A stretch of DNA of 64,000 bases from Streptomyces albiflavescens (GTDB lineage: Bacteria > Actinomycetota > Actinomycetes > Streptomycetales > Streptomycetaceae): the NCBI RefSeq assembly GCF_014645835.1, contig NZ_BMMM01000009.1, positions 337,960-401,959 of the forward strand, written 5' to 3'. Shown one piece after another: positions 16,717 to 25,007 of this stretch (position 1 is the stretch's first letter; each line of letters starts with the position of its first letter). The notes under the pieces were generated by a model that worked only from the letters and a program-made list of their open reading frames with translations, was not told where the DNA came from and did not search any database. Position numbers and translations under genes: made by a program.

Positions 16717-17850
16717 TCAGGACGGAGAAGGTTCCGGGGTGAGGTCCTCCTGACCGATCCTGCGCGCGTTCTGATAGATCGTCACCACGCCGTCGTGGAT
16801 GCGATAGCGGTAGGGGCCGTTGTGTGCCTCATACCCCTCGGACGTCTTCTCCGCGGACATGGCGATGCCCTTCTCCCGGTGGTCGCTGAATTCACCGAAG
16901 TAGTACAGATCGCCGCCGCCCGTCCGGCAGAGGGTGATCTGCTTGTTCTTCGTGCGGAACGCCTCGACCAGCTCCGCGCCGTCTCCGGACGGCAGCGCCG
17001 AGGCGATCCGCTCAGGGCACGACGACGTATTCTGCGACGTCTCCGGATCGGGTGAACTCCCGCCGGACGAGAACGCACCGGCACAGCCCTTGGCGAGCAG
17101 CGACAGCACGAAGAGCGCGAACATCACGCCGAGGCAGCCCTGCACACATCCCTTGAGGCCACTCTTCTTCGGCGGCCGGTATACCGGGGAGGTGGGCCGC
17201 GGATAGGACGGAGTGGGGGCCGGGCGTGGTGCCGGGGAGGTGACTGGGCCGGGACGCGGGGTGGTGGTGGTGGGCGGAACGTATCCGCTGGAGGCCGCCG
17301 TCGGGTAGAAGACCTCGGCTGTGGGCGTACGGCCGGGGGCGGCCCGACGCGTGCCGCCGGTGCCGGCGGCACGCGTGGACGTGGACGACCGGGGACTGCT
17401 CGTGCCGGACCGTGGCCGGGACGAGGTGCTCGAACCGGTGCCGCCACGAGCAGATCCGGACGGCTTGGCGGCCGTCGCTCCCGGCGTGGGCGCTGCCTTC
17501 CTCGCCGTCGTCTTCTTCGCGGCCGTCTTCTTCGGTGCGGGCTTCTTGGTGGCGGGCTTCTTCGTCGCCGCCCGCCACCCGGTCTCGCAGGCGATGCAGG
17601 AGAGGTCGGTGCGTTCGTTGTTCGTGTCGCACTTGAGACACGTCCAGTCTCCCGGGGGCCGGGCAGGTGTGGGGCGCTTGGGTTTGCCGCCGCCTCCCGA
17701 CTTCGCGGGCGTGGCCCGCGGCGCTCCCGGTTTCGGTTCGGGCGCGCGTGCGGCGGGCACGCTGCGCGCCGTGTCGCAGACCGTGCACGCCTTCGCCGTG
17801 GACGCGTTGAACGTGTCGCACTCCGTGCACCGCCAGTTGGCCCCAGCCAC
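16717..17850 (-). CDS. Membrane protein with two RanBP2-type zinc fingers
   Basis: 377 residues, last gene of the eight-gene operon. Two fingers fit the RanBP2 pattern W-x-C-x2-C-x3-N-x6-C-x2-C exactly: W6, C8, C11, N15, C22, C25 and W69, C71, C74, N78, C85, C88. A Lys/Ala-rich histone-H1-like stretch (about 96-122), a long Ser/Thr/Pro-rich linker, and one membrane helix at about 237-255 with flanking cysteines follow. The C-terminal outer part (CPERIASALPSGDGAELVEA, then FGEFSDHREKG) is a small unknown domain. RanBP2 fingers bind RNA or ubiquitin in eukaryotes and are rare in bacteria. The role is unknown. Confidence 0.75.
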   Translation of the reverse strand: MAGANWRCTECDTFNASTAKACTVCDTARSVPAARAPEPKPGAPRATPAKSGGGGKPKRPTPARPPGDWTCLKCDTNNERTDLSCIACETGWRAATKKPATKKPAPKKTAAKKTTARKAAPTPGATAAKPSGSARGGTGSSTSSRPRSGTSSPRSSTSTRAAGTGGTRRAAPGRTPTAEVFYPTAASSGYVPPTTTTPRPGPVTSPAPRPAPTPSYPRPTSPVYRPPKKSGLKGCVQGCLGVMFALFVLSLLAKGCAGAFSSGGSSPDPETSQNTSSCPERIASALPSGDGAELVEAFRTKNKQITLCRTGGGDLYYFGEFSDHREKGIAMSAEKTSEGYEAHNGPYRYRIHDGVVTIYQNARRIGQEDLTPEPSPS

Positions 17851-17880
17851 CCCGCTCCCTTCCTCCCCGTTCCGGCCGCG

Positions 17881-18306
17881 TCAGGACGCCGGATCGGCCG
17901 CCAGCCGCTCGAAGACCTCTCGGTACAGCACCTCGGACGAAACGCCGGCCGGAGCGGTGACCCACTCCGCGCTGTCACGCGGCACGCGTCGCAGCGGTTC
18001 CTCCTCGGTGGCGGCCGCCGTCACGTCCTCGATGCCGTACACACGTCTCAGCTCACCGACGAACCAGCCGGCCCGTTCCGTGAATTGCGCGGGAACGTCG
18101 ACGCGCACCATGACCAGTCCGGCCGTGACCTGCTGCCCGGGTAGGAACCGGAAGGCGATCTGCACGCCGCCGTCCTGCCCGTGGGGACGGACGCTCACCG
18201 AGGCGCACCGGTCCATCGGCACATCCAGCTGGCTGAATCCCCGCCACTCGACAACGAGGGTTCCCTCGGTCACGAAGAGCCGGCACCCCGGCAGTTCCAG
18301 CCTCAC
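17881..18306 (-). CDS. Small beta-rich, possibly PH-like protein of the operon
   Basis: 141 residues. The first half is a run of short beta strands ending in a helix (RLFVTEGTLVVEWRGFSQLD, GVQIAFRFLPG, FTERAGWFVGELRRVYG), which resembles bacterial PH-like or DUF4429-type domains. This is a fold guess. The C-terminal half is polar. The GTG at 18306 overlaps the TGA of the vWA gene (GTGA), so the two are translationally coupled; longer frames would run deep into that gene. Confidence 0.6.
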   Translation of the reverse strand: MRLELPGCRLFVTEGTLVVEWRGFSQLDVPMDRCASVSVRPHGQDGGVQIAFRFLPGQQVTAGLVMVRVDVPAQFTERAGWFVGELRRVYGIEDVTAAATEEEPLRRVPRDSAEWVTAPAGVSSEVLYREVFERLAADPAS

Positions 18307-19013
18307 AGGCTGTTCGCGATCGTCTCGATGATCTCGTCCATCTCGAACTCCTCGAGGCCCTGGCCCGCTTTGGACTCGAAGTGCAGCGTGAGGTCCCACT
18401 CCTCGGCGATGGGGTCCTGCCAGGGGGCGCCCTCCGGCGCGAAGAGCACGAGCCGCTTCGCCGATTGCTCCATCACCGCGGTCTGACTGCGTGCGTAGCC
18501 CCACTGTTCGAAGAGCTCGTCCATGCTGCGCGGAATCACCGCGGGATACGACTGGGCGGAGGCGCCCACCGTACCGAGGGGATGGGCCGGGGCGTCCGTG
18601 AACATCACGACGACGTGCCGCCGACGGTCGAGGCCCTTCTCCCAGGGCGAGTTGATGGCCAGCGCGAGGGCCTCGAGGCCGGACTCGGGGATGTCGCCGC
18701 CGCCAGTGGCCTCGATGCCCCGTACGAAGGTCTCGAAGTCCTTGGCCTGGGAAGGGAGTTGAAGGAAGCCGGTCTGCTCGATCGCGTTGGAGGGATCGTC
18801 GCCGAAGTCGCGGAACGCGATGACCTTCAGGCGCAGTTGGCTGATGGCCTTGCCCTTCTTCGCCATCACCTCATTGAGCCGGTCGTGGAACTGCAGCGCG
18901 CTCGACTTCACCGAATCGAGGACCGGGAACATACTGCCGGTCGCGTCGATGCACAGCACGATGTCGACCGCGTACTGCAGATTGCCCTGGTACTGCTCGA
19001 TGTTCGCGTTCAT
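18303..19013 (-). CDS. TerY-like von Willebrand factor A domain protein
   Basis: A 236-residue single vWA domain. The metal-ion-dependent adhesion site is intact: AVDIVLCIDATGSM near residue 23, the Thr/Gly-rich second element GGGDIPESGLEAL, and MFTDAPAHP. It resembles TerY, whose genes occur with a kinase and a PP2C phosphatase in the TerY-phosphorylation triad; both partners lie directly upstream here. It is predicted to be cytosolic, with no signal or membrane segment. The ATG at 19013 has GAGGAG upstream. It probably scaffolds the kinase/phosphatase pair (inference). Confidence 0.85.
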   Translation of the reverse strand: MNANIEQYQGNLQYAVDIVLCIDATGSMFPVLDSVKSSALQFHDRLNEVMAKKGKAISQLRLKVIAFRDFGDDPSNAIEQTGFLQLPSQAKDFETFVRGIEATGGGDIPESGLEALALAINSPWEKGLDRRRHVVVMFTDAPAHPLGTVGASAQSYPAVIPRSMDELFEQWGYARSQTAVMEQSAKRLVLFAPEGAPWQDPIAEEWDLTLHFESKAGQGLEEFEMDEIIETIANSL

Positions 19014-19042
19014 GTGGTGTGTCCGTCTCCTCAAGGATGTCG

Positions 19043-20218
19043 TTACGGCTTGCGGCGGTCACCCAGGTTGATCCGCACCCTGGATGTCTTCGGCGCCGCG
19101 GATTTCGGCTCCTCGGCGGGAGCGGGAGTGGGAGTGGCGGCCGGGGGTTCGGGTGCCGGTGCCGCAGGCGTCGGTGTACGGGGGACGCGCGGGCCACCGC
19201 CGCCCTTGAGGTTGGCCCGGATGCGGCTCGTGCGGGCCGGGGAGCCCTCGGAGCCCGCACCGCCGTCGGGGGCGGGCTTCGAGGGTTTCGCGGGCTTCGG
19301 TTTCGCGGTGCCCGGGCGGCGGTGCACGAGAGCGCAGACCTGCGGGTCCGCCAGGGCCTTCAAGTAGGTCGCGATCCGGGGGCGCTTCCTCGGTTCCTGC
19401 GCCGTCATGGCCCGGATCAGCCCCTCCATCGAGTCCGACAGCCGCATGTCGAGCGTCAGCGCCTCTCCCGCGTTGACCGCATCCGCCGGAGAGCCGTACC
19501 GGTCGTCGTGGCCAGGGATGGCCCCGGTCAGGTAGTAGTGCGTCATCAGGCCGAGGGCGAAGACGTCGACCGCCGTCGTCAGATGCTCCGCCTGGACCGC
19601 CTCGTCCTCCTGTACATACCGGCGCCATTCGGGCGCGCCGTACAGGGAGTCACCGGCGATGTCCTGGCGCCCGGGCGGCCGGCCCGACAGATAGGAGTCG
19701 TCGAAGTCGATCAGCTTCGCGGTGTGGAAGGCCGCGCCACCCCGCTTCTGCACCAGCACGTTGAGCGGTTTGAGGTCGCCGTGCACCACGTCGATGTCGT
19801 GCAGCAGATGCAGGCTGTTGGCGAGGGTCTTCAGCAGGACGGCCTTCTGACGCGGCTCCAGGGTCTGGGGTTTCTCCAGGCTGGAGGTGTCGATGCGTTC
19901 CGTGACCTTGTAGTACGTGCTGCCCTCGTGGAAGAAGTCCGTGGCGAGGACGAGGTTGCCGCCGCCGCGCGCGTCCGGACGCAGCCGCTTCATGATGCCG
20001 CGGTGTCGGTCCTCGAACTCCTGGCAGACCTCCAGGCGGATGCGGCGACTCGCCGCGCTCGCCGTGGAGCCTTCGCGCGGCCGCTTCGGTTCGAGGAAGC
20101 GCTTGAGGAAAAACTGCTTGCCGTCCTTCTCGGCGAAGGCCCAGATGCATTTGCCGCCGTTGGCGTTGGTCGGCTCGCTGATGACGCGGTACCCCGCGAT
20201 GACATCGCCCAGTTTCAT
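19043..20218 (-). CDS. Ser/Thr protein kinase-fold protein with basic tail
   Basis: 391 residues. Kinase elements: an atypical glycine loop (about 14-24), Lys39 in FFLKRF, the catalytic loop HGDLKPLN (146-153), DFD in place of DFG (171-173), and APE (195-197). HGD replaces HRD. After residue 300 the Pro/Lys-rich tail contains two similar motifs, TSRIRANL (330-337) and TSRVRINL (378-385). No membrane helix is present. The ATG overlaps the stop of the PP2C gene (ATGA). Together with the PP2C and vWA genes it forms a TerY-P-like triad; its target is unknown. Confidence 0.85.
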   Translation of the reverse strand: MKLGDVIAGYRVISEPTNANGGKCIWAFAEKDGKQFFLKRFLEPKRPREGSTASAASRRIRLEVCQEFEDRHRGIMKRLRPDARGGGNLVLATDFFHEGSTYYKVTERIDTSSLEKPQTLEPRQKAVLLKTLANSLHLLHDIDVVHGDLKPLNVLVQKRGGAAFHTAKLIDFDDSYLSGRPPGRQDIAGDSLYGAPEWRRYVQEDEAVQAEHLTTAVDVFALGLMTHYYLTGAIPGHDDRYGSPADAVNAGEALTLDMRLSDSMEGLIRAMTAQEPRKRPRIATYLKALADPQVCALVHRRPGTAKPKPAKPSKPAPDGGAGSEGSPARTSRIRANLKGGGGPRVPRTPTPAAPAPEPPAATPTPAPAEEPKSAAPKTSRVRINLGDRRKP

Positions 20219-21438
20219 GGCCGCTCCTCCGACAGAGGTGGCAGATGGGTCTCGTAACCGGCGCGGTAGGCCCCCCAGGTCGCCTCCTGCCAGGGGCGCA
20301 TGGCGGAGGCCTGGTCGGCTCCCTGGGGCCTGCCGTCCAGACACAGCTCCTCCACGACGGCACGGCGCCCGGAGAACGCGGCCCGCAGCTGTGCGAAGTC
20401 CCCATAGCCCAGCGCGACCAGTGCGAGGGAAGCGTCGTCCGCGGTGTAGTCCTGCACCCTGCGGCGGATCAGATCGGCCCACTCGAACTCGTCGTTCGCC
20501 CGCATCAGCGTCTTGAGCAGGACGTACTCGAACTCAGCCGGCGTATGCACGTATCCGAAGAAACCGTCCGTGGCCGCGAGCAGGACGCAGGGGAGCTCCA
20601 GCGTCACCCGCTCCGCGTCGACATAGAACTCCCGGTCCGCGCTCACCGAGTTGGTCATCGGCGGGTCCGAGCGCAGCAGCGCCAGCGCGTCGCTCTCCTC
20701 CGTGTGGTCGCGGGTGAGGACGTGCAGGCCGGACTGCGGCAGCAGGACGTACGCGCGCGAGTCCCCGGCCCACAGGGCCTGGCACTCCAGCACGTTGTCC
20801 TCGTACATCCGGTACTGGACGGCCGCCAGCGTGGTGGGCAACTGACGGCGCATCTTCCCCACGATCTTGCTGCGCCGCTGGGGGGCCGAGGCGAGGAAGT
20901 GCTCCAGGTACGCATGCAAATGGTCGGGTGTGTCCGCCTCGTCCTCGCCGACCACATCGTGGAACCAGCAGTCGGTGGCGAGCCGGGCCACCCGCGAACC
21001 CACCCACGCACCGGTCCGCGTCTCACCGTCCGGCGCCTGCCAGACGGGGGAGGAGCCCGCACCTCCCGAACCGTCGAAGACCGCGATCAGCCCCTGCCCT
21101 GTGCTCAGGTGGTGGGCGATGAACGGCTCCGCGTCCTCGCCGCGACCGGGGACGCGCTCGGTCCACACGCTGACGGCCTGCAGACCCTGCTGTCCATGGC
21201 GCCAGATCATTTGCGGTGGTGGGGGCCGGTGGGGCGACGGGTTGAGCACGGAGTGTGCGGAGGTCGGTGCGCCGGTTGCGCCCGGTGGCAGGCCGGGCGG
21301 CGGGGCGTGGGACGGGTCGGGTGGGGCGCCGCCGTGCGGCGGGTCCGGGCGCTCGGGTGTCCCCGGGCCCGATCCGGCCGCCCTGTGCGGGGCACCGGCC
21401 GGTGCCGGTGCTCCGGCCGGGCCGTGGTGTGTCGTCAT
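20215..21438 (-). CDS. PP2C-type protein phosphatase with Pro-rich N-terminus
   Basis: 407 residues. The first 75 are Pro/Gly/Ala-rich and probably disordered. A PP2C core follows: GLIAVFDGSGGAG (117-128), ALWAGDSRAYVL (221-232), AATDGFFGYV (288-297) and TADDASLAL (332-340), which place the metal-binding aspartates. The usual DGMGG is DGSGG here. It likely reverses phosphorylation by the kinase encoded immediately downstream. The start overlaps the stop of the SPFH-like gene (ATGA) and its own stop overlaps the kinase start, so expression is coupled. Confidence 0.8.
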   Translation of the reverse strand: MTTHHGPAGAPAPAGAPHRAAGSGPGTPERPDPPHGGAPPDPSHAPPPGLPPGATGAPTSAHSVLNPSPHRPPPPQMIWRHGQQGLQAVSVWTERVPGRGEDAEPFIAHHLSTGQGLIAVFDGSGGAGSSPVWQAPDGETRTGAWVGSRVARLATDCWFHDVVGEDEADTPDHLHAYLEHFLASAPQRRSKIVGKMRRQLPTTLAAVQYRMYEDNVLECQALWAGDSRAYVLLPQSGLHVLTRDHTEESDALALLRSDPPMTNSVSADREFYVDAERVTLELPCVLLAATDGFFGYVHTPAEFEYVLLKTLMRANDEFEWADLIRRRVQDYTADDASLALVALGYGDFAQLRAAFSGRRAVVEELCLDGRPQGADQASAMRPWQEATWGAYRAGYETHLPPLSEERP

Positions 21439-22688
21439 CGTCGTTCTCCGCCGTCCCTGTCGGTGCCGCTCGTTCCACCGGCGCCACCCGGCCGTTTGGC
21501 AGTGCCCCGTACCCGGCTCACGCGTCGGGGCTCGGACGGCTCGGGGCCGGCCGACTCCGGTCCGCGGTGCCGTGGCTCCTCCCGCCCCGGTCCCGGACGC
21601 TTCGGCTCGGACAGGCGGGAACGCGCGGGCGGGGTGTCGGCACCGGGTGCGGGTACCGGCTCGTCCTCCGGCGGCCGGGAGGCAGCTGCCGACCGTCGGG
21701 AGACATCCTCCGACGACCGGGAGGCATCTCGCGGCGGAACCACCTCGCCCCGTAACGCCGCACGCCCGGAAGGCTCTTCGGACTCGAAGCGAGGCGAGGT
21801 CTTCGGCTCGGCGAAGTCACCTCCCGCGCTCAGCGCACCCCGCACCCGGCTGCGCCGCCCGCCGCCGAAGGGTCCCCCGCCGTCGCCGAGGATGTCCTCC
21901 ACAACGGCGCGCTCCAGCTCCGCCTGCTCGAACGGTTCGCGGTGGGCGTCGCCGCGCTCCAGCACCATCCGCATGGCCGCCAGGCGTGCCTCCCGCTTCT
22001 CCGCCTCGCCCTTCTCGATCCAGGCGAGCGCCGCGTGGGGCCCTTCCCGCTCCATGATCTCGGCGATGATGCCTTCGACACCTTCGTCGCGGAGGAGGTC
22101 CAGGTGGCGTCGGCGGCGCATCCCGTCCAGCCGGGTTTCCCGTACGACGTCCCGGAACTCACGGCCGCTCGTGGCGATCTCGTCCTCGTCCACGAGCAGT
22201 TCGATCTGGATGCCCCGCAACCGTACGGCCGAGTCACCGGCGAACCCACGGACGGCGGCGTTGAGCGCCTCCTCCGCCTCGTGGAACTCGGCGACGTCGT
22301 AGTCGCGGGAGACCTGTCGCAGCATTCGCCGGATCGGCCCGTACAGGGCACCGCTCATGTCACGGATGCCACGCGCCACCACCTCGGCGGGATCGGCGAC
22401 ACGGCACACCAGCTCCACCCGACCGCGGAAGGCGAACGTGGCGTCGCTGCTGAGCAGGGCGATGTCGAGGACGAGGCGGTGCTCGGTCAGATCGACCGTG
22501 TAGACACGCTGATACGCGCCGAAGCGGGCGGCGGGTATCTCCTCACCGGGACGCACCGTCAGCGCCGCCCCGCTGTCGGGGACCAGCACCAGGGCTCGAC
22601 CCGGAGCAGGTGGCCGCAGCGGATTCGTCAGCCGCCAGCGTGGCACCGGCTGGCTGTCCAGCACGGGGTCGTACGTCAGCTCCTCCAC
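21435..22688 (-). CDS. SPFH-like protein with disordered basic tail
   Basis: 417 residues. Residues about 25-250 look like an SPFH/band 7 domain plus coiled coil (YQRVYTVDLTEHRLVLDIAL, then AFRGRVELVCRVADPAEVVA, VRLRGIQIELLVDEDEI, AEKREARLAAMRMVLERG). No membrane helix is present. The rest is disordered and rich in Ser, Pro, Arg and Glu. SRVR appears at 280-283 and 391-394, matching the SRIR/SRVR motifs in the kinase tail. The GTG at 22688 has AAAGGAA 7 nt upstream. It may be a scaffold and a substrate of the kinase (inference). Confidence 0.7.
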   Translation of the reverse strand: MEELTYDPVLDSQPVPRWRLTNPLRPPAPGRALVLVPDSGAALTVRPGEEIPAARFGAYQRVYTVDLTEHRLVLDIALLSSDATFAFRGRVELVCRVADPAEVVARGIRDMSGALYGPIRRMLRQVSRDYDVAEFHEAEEALNAAVRGFAGDSAVRLRGIQIELLVDEDEIATSGREFRDVVRETRLDGMRRRRHLDLLRDEGVEGIIAEIMEREGPHAALAWIEKGEAEKREARLAAMRMVLERGDAHREPFEQAELERAVVEDILGDGGGPFGGGRRSRVRGALSAGGDFAEPKTSPRFESEEPSGRAALRGEVVPPRDASRSSEDVSRRSAAASRPPEDEPVPAPGADTPPARSRLSEPKRPGPGREEPRHRGPESAGPEPSEPRRVSRVRGTAKRPGGAGGTSGTDRDGGERR

Positions 22689-22732
22689 CGCATTCCTTTC
22701 CTTGTTGGGCGCCCGTGGTGAGCGTCGGTCCG

Positions 22733-24973
22733 TCAGACCGACCGCTCCAGGGCGCGGGCCAGTACGGCGGAGTTCGGCGAGGGCCGTTCCCGGTCGTCCG
22801 CCCATTTCGCGAGCCACCACAGCAGCCGCTCACGGTGCTTGCCGGGCTTGCGGGCGATGTCGACCAGCAGCTCACGGACGGCGTCCAGGGCGCCGGGGCA
22901 TTGGTCCGCGTACTCGTCGATCCACTGGCGCAGGGCGGCAAGTGCCGGATCCTGTACGGGCTTACGGGCCAGGGCGCGCGCCCAGAGCTCCGCCAGCCGG
23001 GGCGTGTGACGAGGCAGCCCGCCGAGGAGCAGCGGGACCCCTGGCACGACACCGTCCGCGGCCCGGGCACCGAGCGTGCCGGGGCCGGTCGGCTCGTACG
23101 GCATGGACACCGCGAAAACGAACGCCGACAGGGTCTTCGCCACCATCGGTGACATGTCCCGCGGCCGCGACCAGTCGAGGTAGGCGTCCAGGACCTCACT
23201 GACCCTGCCCTGGTGGAGCAGATGCACTCCGCCCCAGGCGACCGGGGTGAGAGTTCCCCAGTCGTCCCCGCGGTCGAGCGCGGTACGCAGCACGTTCAGG
23301 GCCCGGTCCGGCGTGTCCCGGCCGAGCAGTCCGCCGACCGCGTTCGCGGCGGTTGCGGCTAGTCGGCGCTCGTGCGCGGACGTTCCGCCGCGCGCCCATT
23401 CGTGCAGCAGCTCCCAGACCTGTTCGGTGGCGTCCGGTGCGGCGCCCGCGACGCCCAGCGCCGTCGCAGCGGCCTGGCGCACGGGCCAGGAAGTGCTGCC
23501 CGCCCAGGACTTCAGGAACCGGTGCACGGCGTAGTGGTGGTCGGTGCGGGCCAGCAGGCCGGCGGCCACGGCCGCCCGTGCTCGCACTTCGAGATCGGCG
23601 TGTCCGAGCAGGCGGCGCAGCCAGCCGAGGACCGCGTCCCGCCGCCCGTCGAGGGTCGTCCACGCGTAGGCGAGCACCACCTGGCGCAGCAGAGAGCTGC
23701 GGAAACGCACCCGGGGAGGCCCCGGTGTGCCGCCCTCTTCGGCGAAGACCGTCTCGATCCACGGCTGTTCGTGCCCGATCCGGTCCCGGAACCGGATGTC
23801 GGGCGGTGCCACGGTCTCTGGCGCCAGCGCCCGGTGCAGGGCCATCGCGGCGTCGGTGACGGTGAGGTAGCCGCTGTCCTCCAGGACCGCCACGGCGAGG
23901 GCGAAGGAGATCGCCTCCGGCTCGCGGTGGACGTGGAACCACGCGTGCACCTGCTCGCTCGGGTCGCGCAGTCTGGCGACTGCCGCCGCGAGGTCTCCGT
24001 CCGCGGTGACGACCGAGGCCAGGCCGGTCGCGTGGCTCGCCGAGGGACGCTCGCGCAGTGCTGCCACGGCGCCGGTGGCCTCCAGCATGGCGCGCAGTTC
24101 GTCGCGCAGTTCGGGATCGGCGCCGTGGCCGAGGACCCGCCGTTCCACGACGGCCACCGGGTCGAGGGCGGCCAGGGAGTGGCGGGCCACCGTCTCGGCG
24201 CCGGGGGCCGAGGCCAGGACGTCGAGATCGTGACCGCCGACGATCACCAGGTGACTCTGCGCGGTGCGCAGCCTCGTCACCGCCCCGGCCAGCCCTCGCA
24301 GACCGGCCGTCCCCAGCTCCGCCACGCCGGCGGGACCGTCGTCGAGGACGGCGAGACACCCACTGTGCTTGGCCGGCGGCTCCCAGTCGGGAGCGGTGAT
24401 CCCCGCGACGTCGAGCACGCGGTGGCAGCCACCGCCCGTCGTTCCGTTCAGGGCCAGTGCCTCGGAGAGGAGGTTGACGGCGGCAGCCGTGCGCCCGCTG
24501 CCGGGCGGCCCCGTCAGCACCAGCACATGGCGTTCGCGCAGGGCCTCCAGCGCTTCGTCGTAACCGTCGGGATGGACGTACAGCTCGGTGTGCTCGGCGA
24601 GTTCGGTGTCGTCCAGAGGCACCGTGCCCGTACCGCCGATCGGCCGCGCCGGAGTCCGTACGCCGCCCGTGTGGAAGCCTCCGCCGAAGCTGACGGTCTC
24701 GTTGAACAGGGCCAGCGTGCCGATCCGGGTGCCGACGGTATCGGAGTTCAGACGTTCCGCGATCATGTCGGCGATGGCTCCCGCGCGGATCGCTTCGGAA
24801 CGCTCGGACGCGTCGGGACCACCGCCGTCCGCCAGCGACTGCAGCGCGTCGGACTCACTGACGGGACCGTCGCCGTCCACCGTGCTCCGGGCCGACTCCG
24901 GGGGCGCGGCGGGCTCGGCGCCGGGCGGGCCGGCCTTGTGCGCTGCCGCTTCCGGCAGTGTTTCCTCGCTCAC
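22733..24973 (-). CDS. STAND/NLR-like NTPase with HEAT-like repeats and N-terminal amyloid-type motif
   Basis: 746 residues. The disordered start is followed by a motif region LFNETVSFGGGFH (89-101), then an NTPase domain: P-loop LVLTGPPGSGRTAAA (151-165), with Arg161 where Walker A normally has Lys, and a Walker B-like CLAVLDDGP (206-213). Winged-helix-like sequence follows. From about 430 to the end there are repeated helical pairs (HADLEVRARAAVAAGLLART, SWPVRQAAATALGVAGAAP) typical of HEAT repeats. This is the architecture of a signalling NTPase with a superhelical sensor. The motif is shared with the small protein encoded 34 bp upstream. There is no membrane segment. Confidence 0.75.
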   Translation of the reverse strand: MSEETLPEAAAHKAGPPGAEPAAPPESARSTVDGDGPVSESDALQSLADGGGPDASERSEAIRAGAIADMIAERLNSDTVGTRIGTLALFNETVSFGGGFHTGGVRTPARPIGGTGTVPLDDTELAEHTELYVHPDGYDEALEALRERHVLVLTGPPGSGRTAAAVNLLSEALALNGTTGGGCHRVLDVAGITAPDWEPPAKHSGCLAVLDDGPAGVAELGTAGLRGLAGAVTRLRTAQSHLVIVGGHDLDVLASAPGAETVARHSLAALDPVAVVERRVLGHGADPELRDELRAMLEATGAVAALRERPSASHATGLASVVTADGDLAAAVARLRDPSEQVHAWFHVHREPEAISFALAVAVLEDSGYLTVTDAAMALHRALAPETVAPPDIRFRDRIGHEQPWIETVFAEEGGTPGPPRVRFRSSLLRQVVLAYAWTTLDGRRDAVLGWLRRLLGHADLEVRARAAVAAGLLARTDHHYAVHRFLKSWAGSTSWPVRQAAATALGVAGAAPDATEQVWELLHEWARGGTSAHERRLAATAANAVGGLLGRDTPDRALNVLRTALDRGDDWGTLTPVAWGGVHLLHQGRVSEVLDAYLDWSRPRDMSPMVAKTLSAFVFAVSMPYEPTGPGTLGARAADGVVPGVPLLLGGLPRHTPRLAELWARALARKPVQDPALAALRQWIDEYADQCPGALDAVRELLVDIARKPGKHRERLLWWLAKWADDRERPSPNSAVLARALERSV

Positions 24974-25007
24974 GAGCGCTTGCTCTTCCGTGCCTTTCCC
25001 CGGCCCG

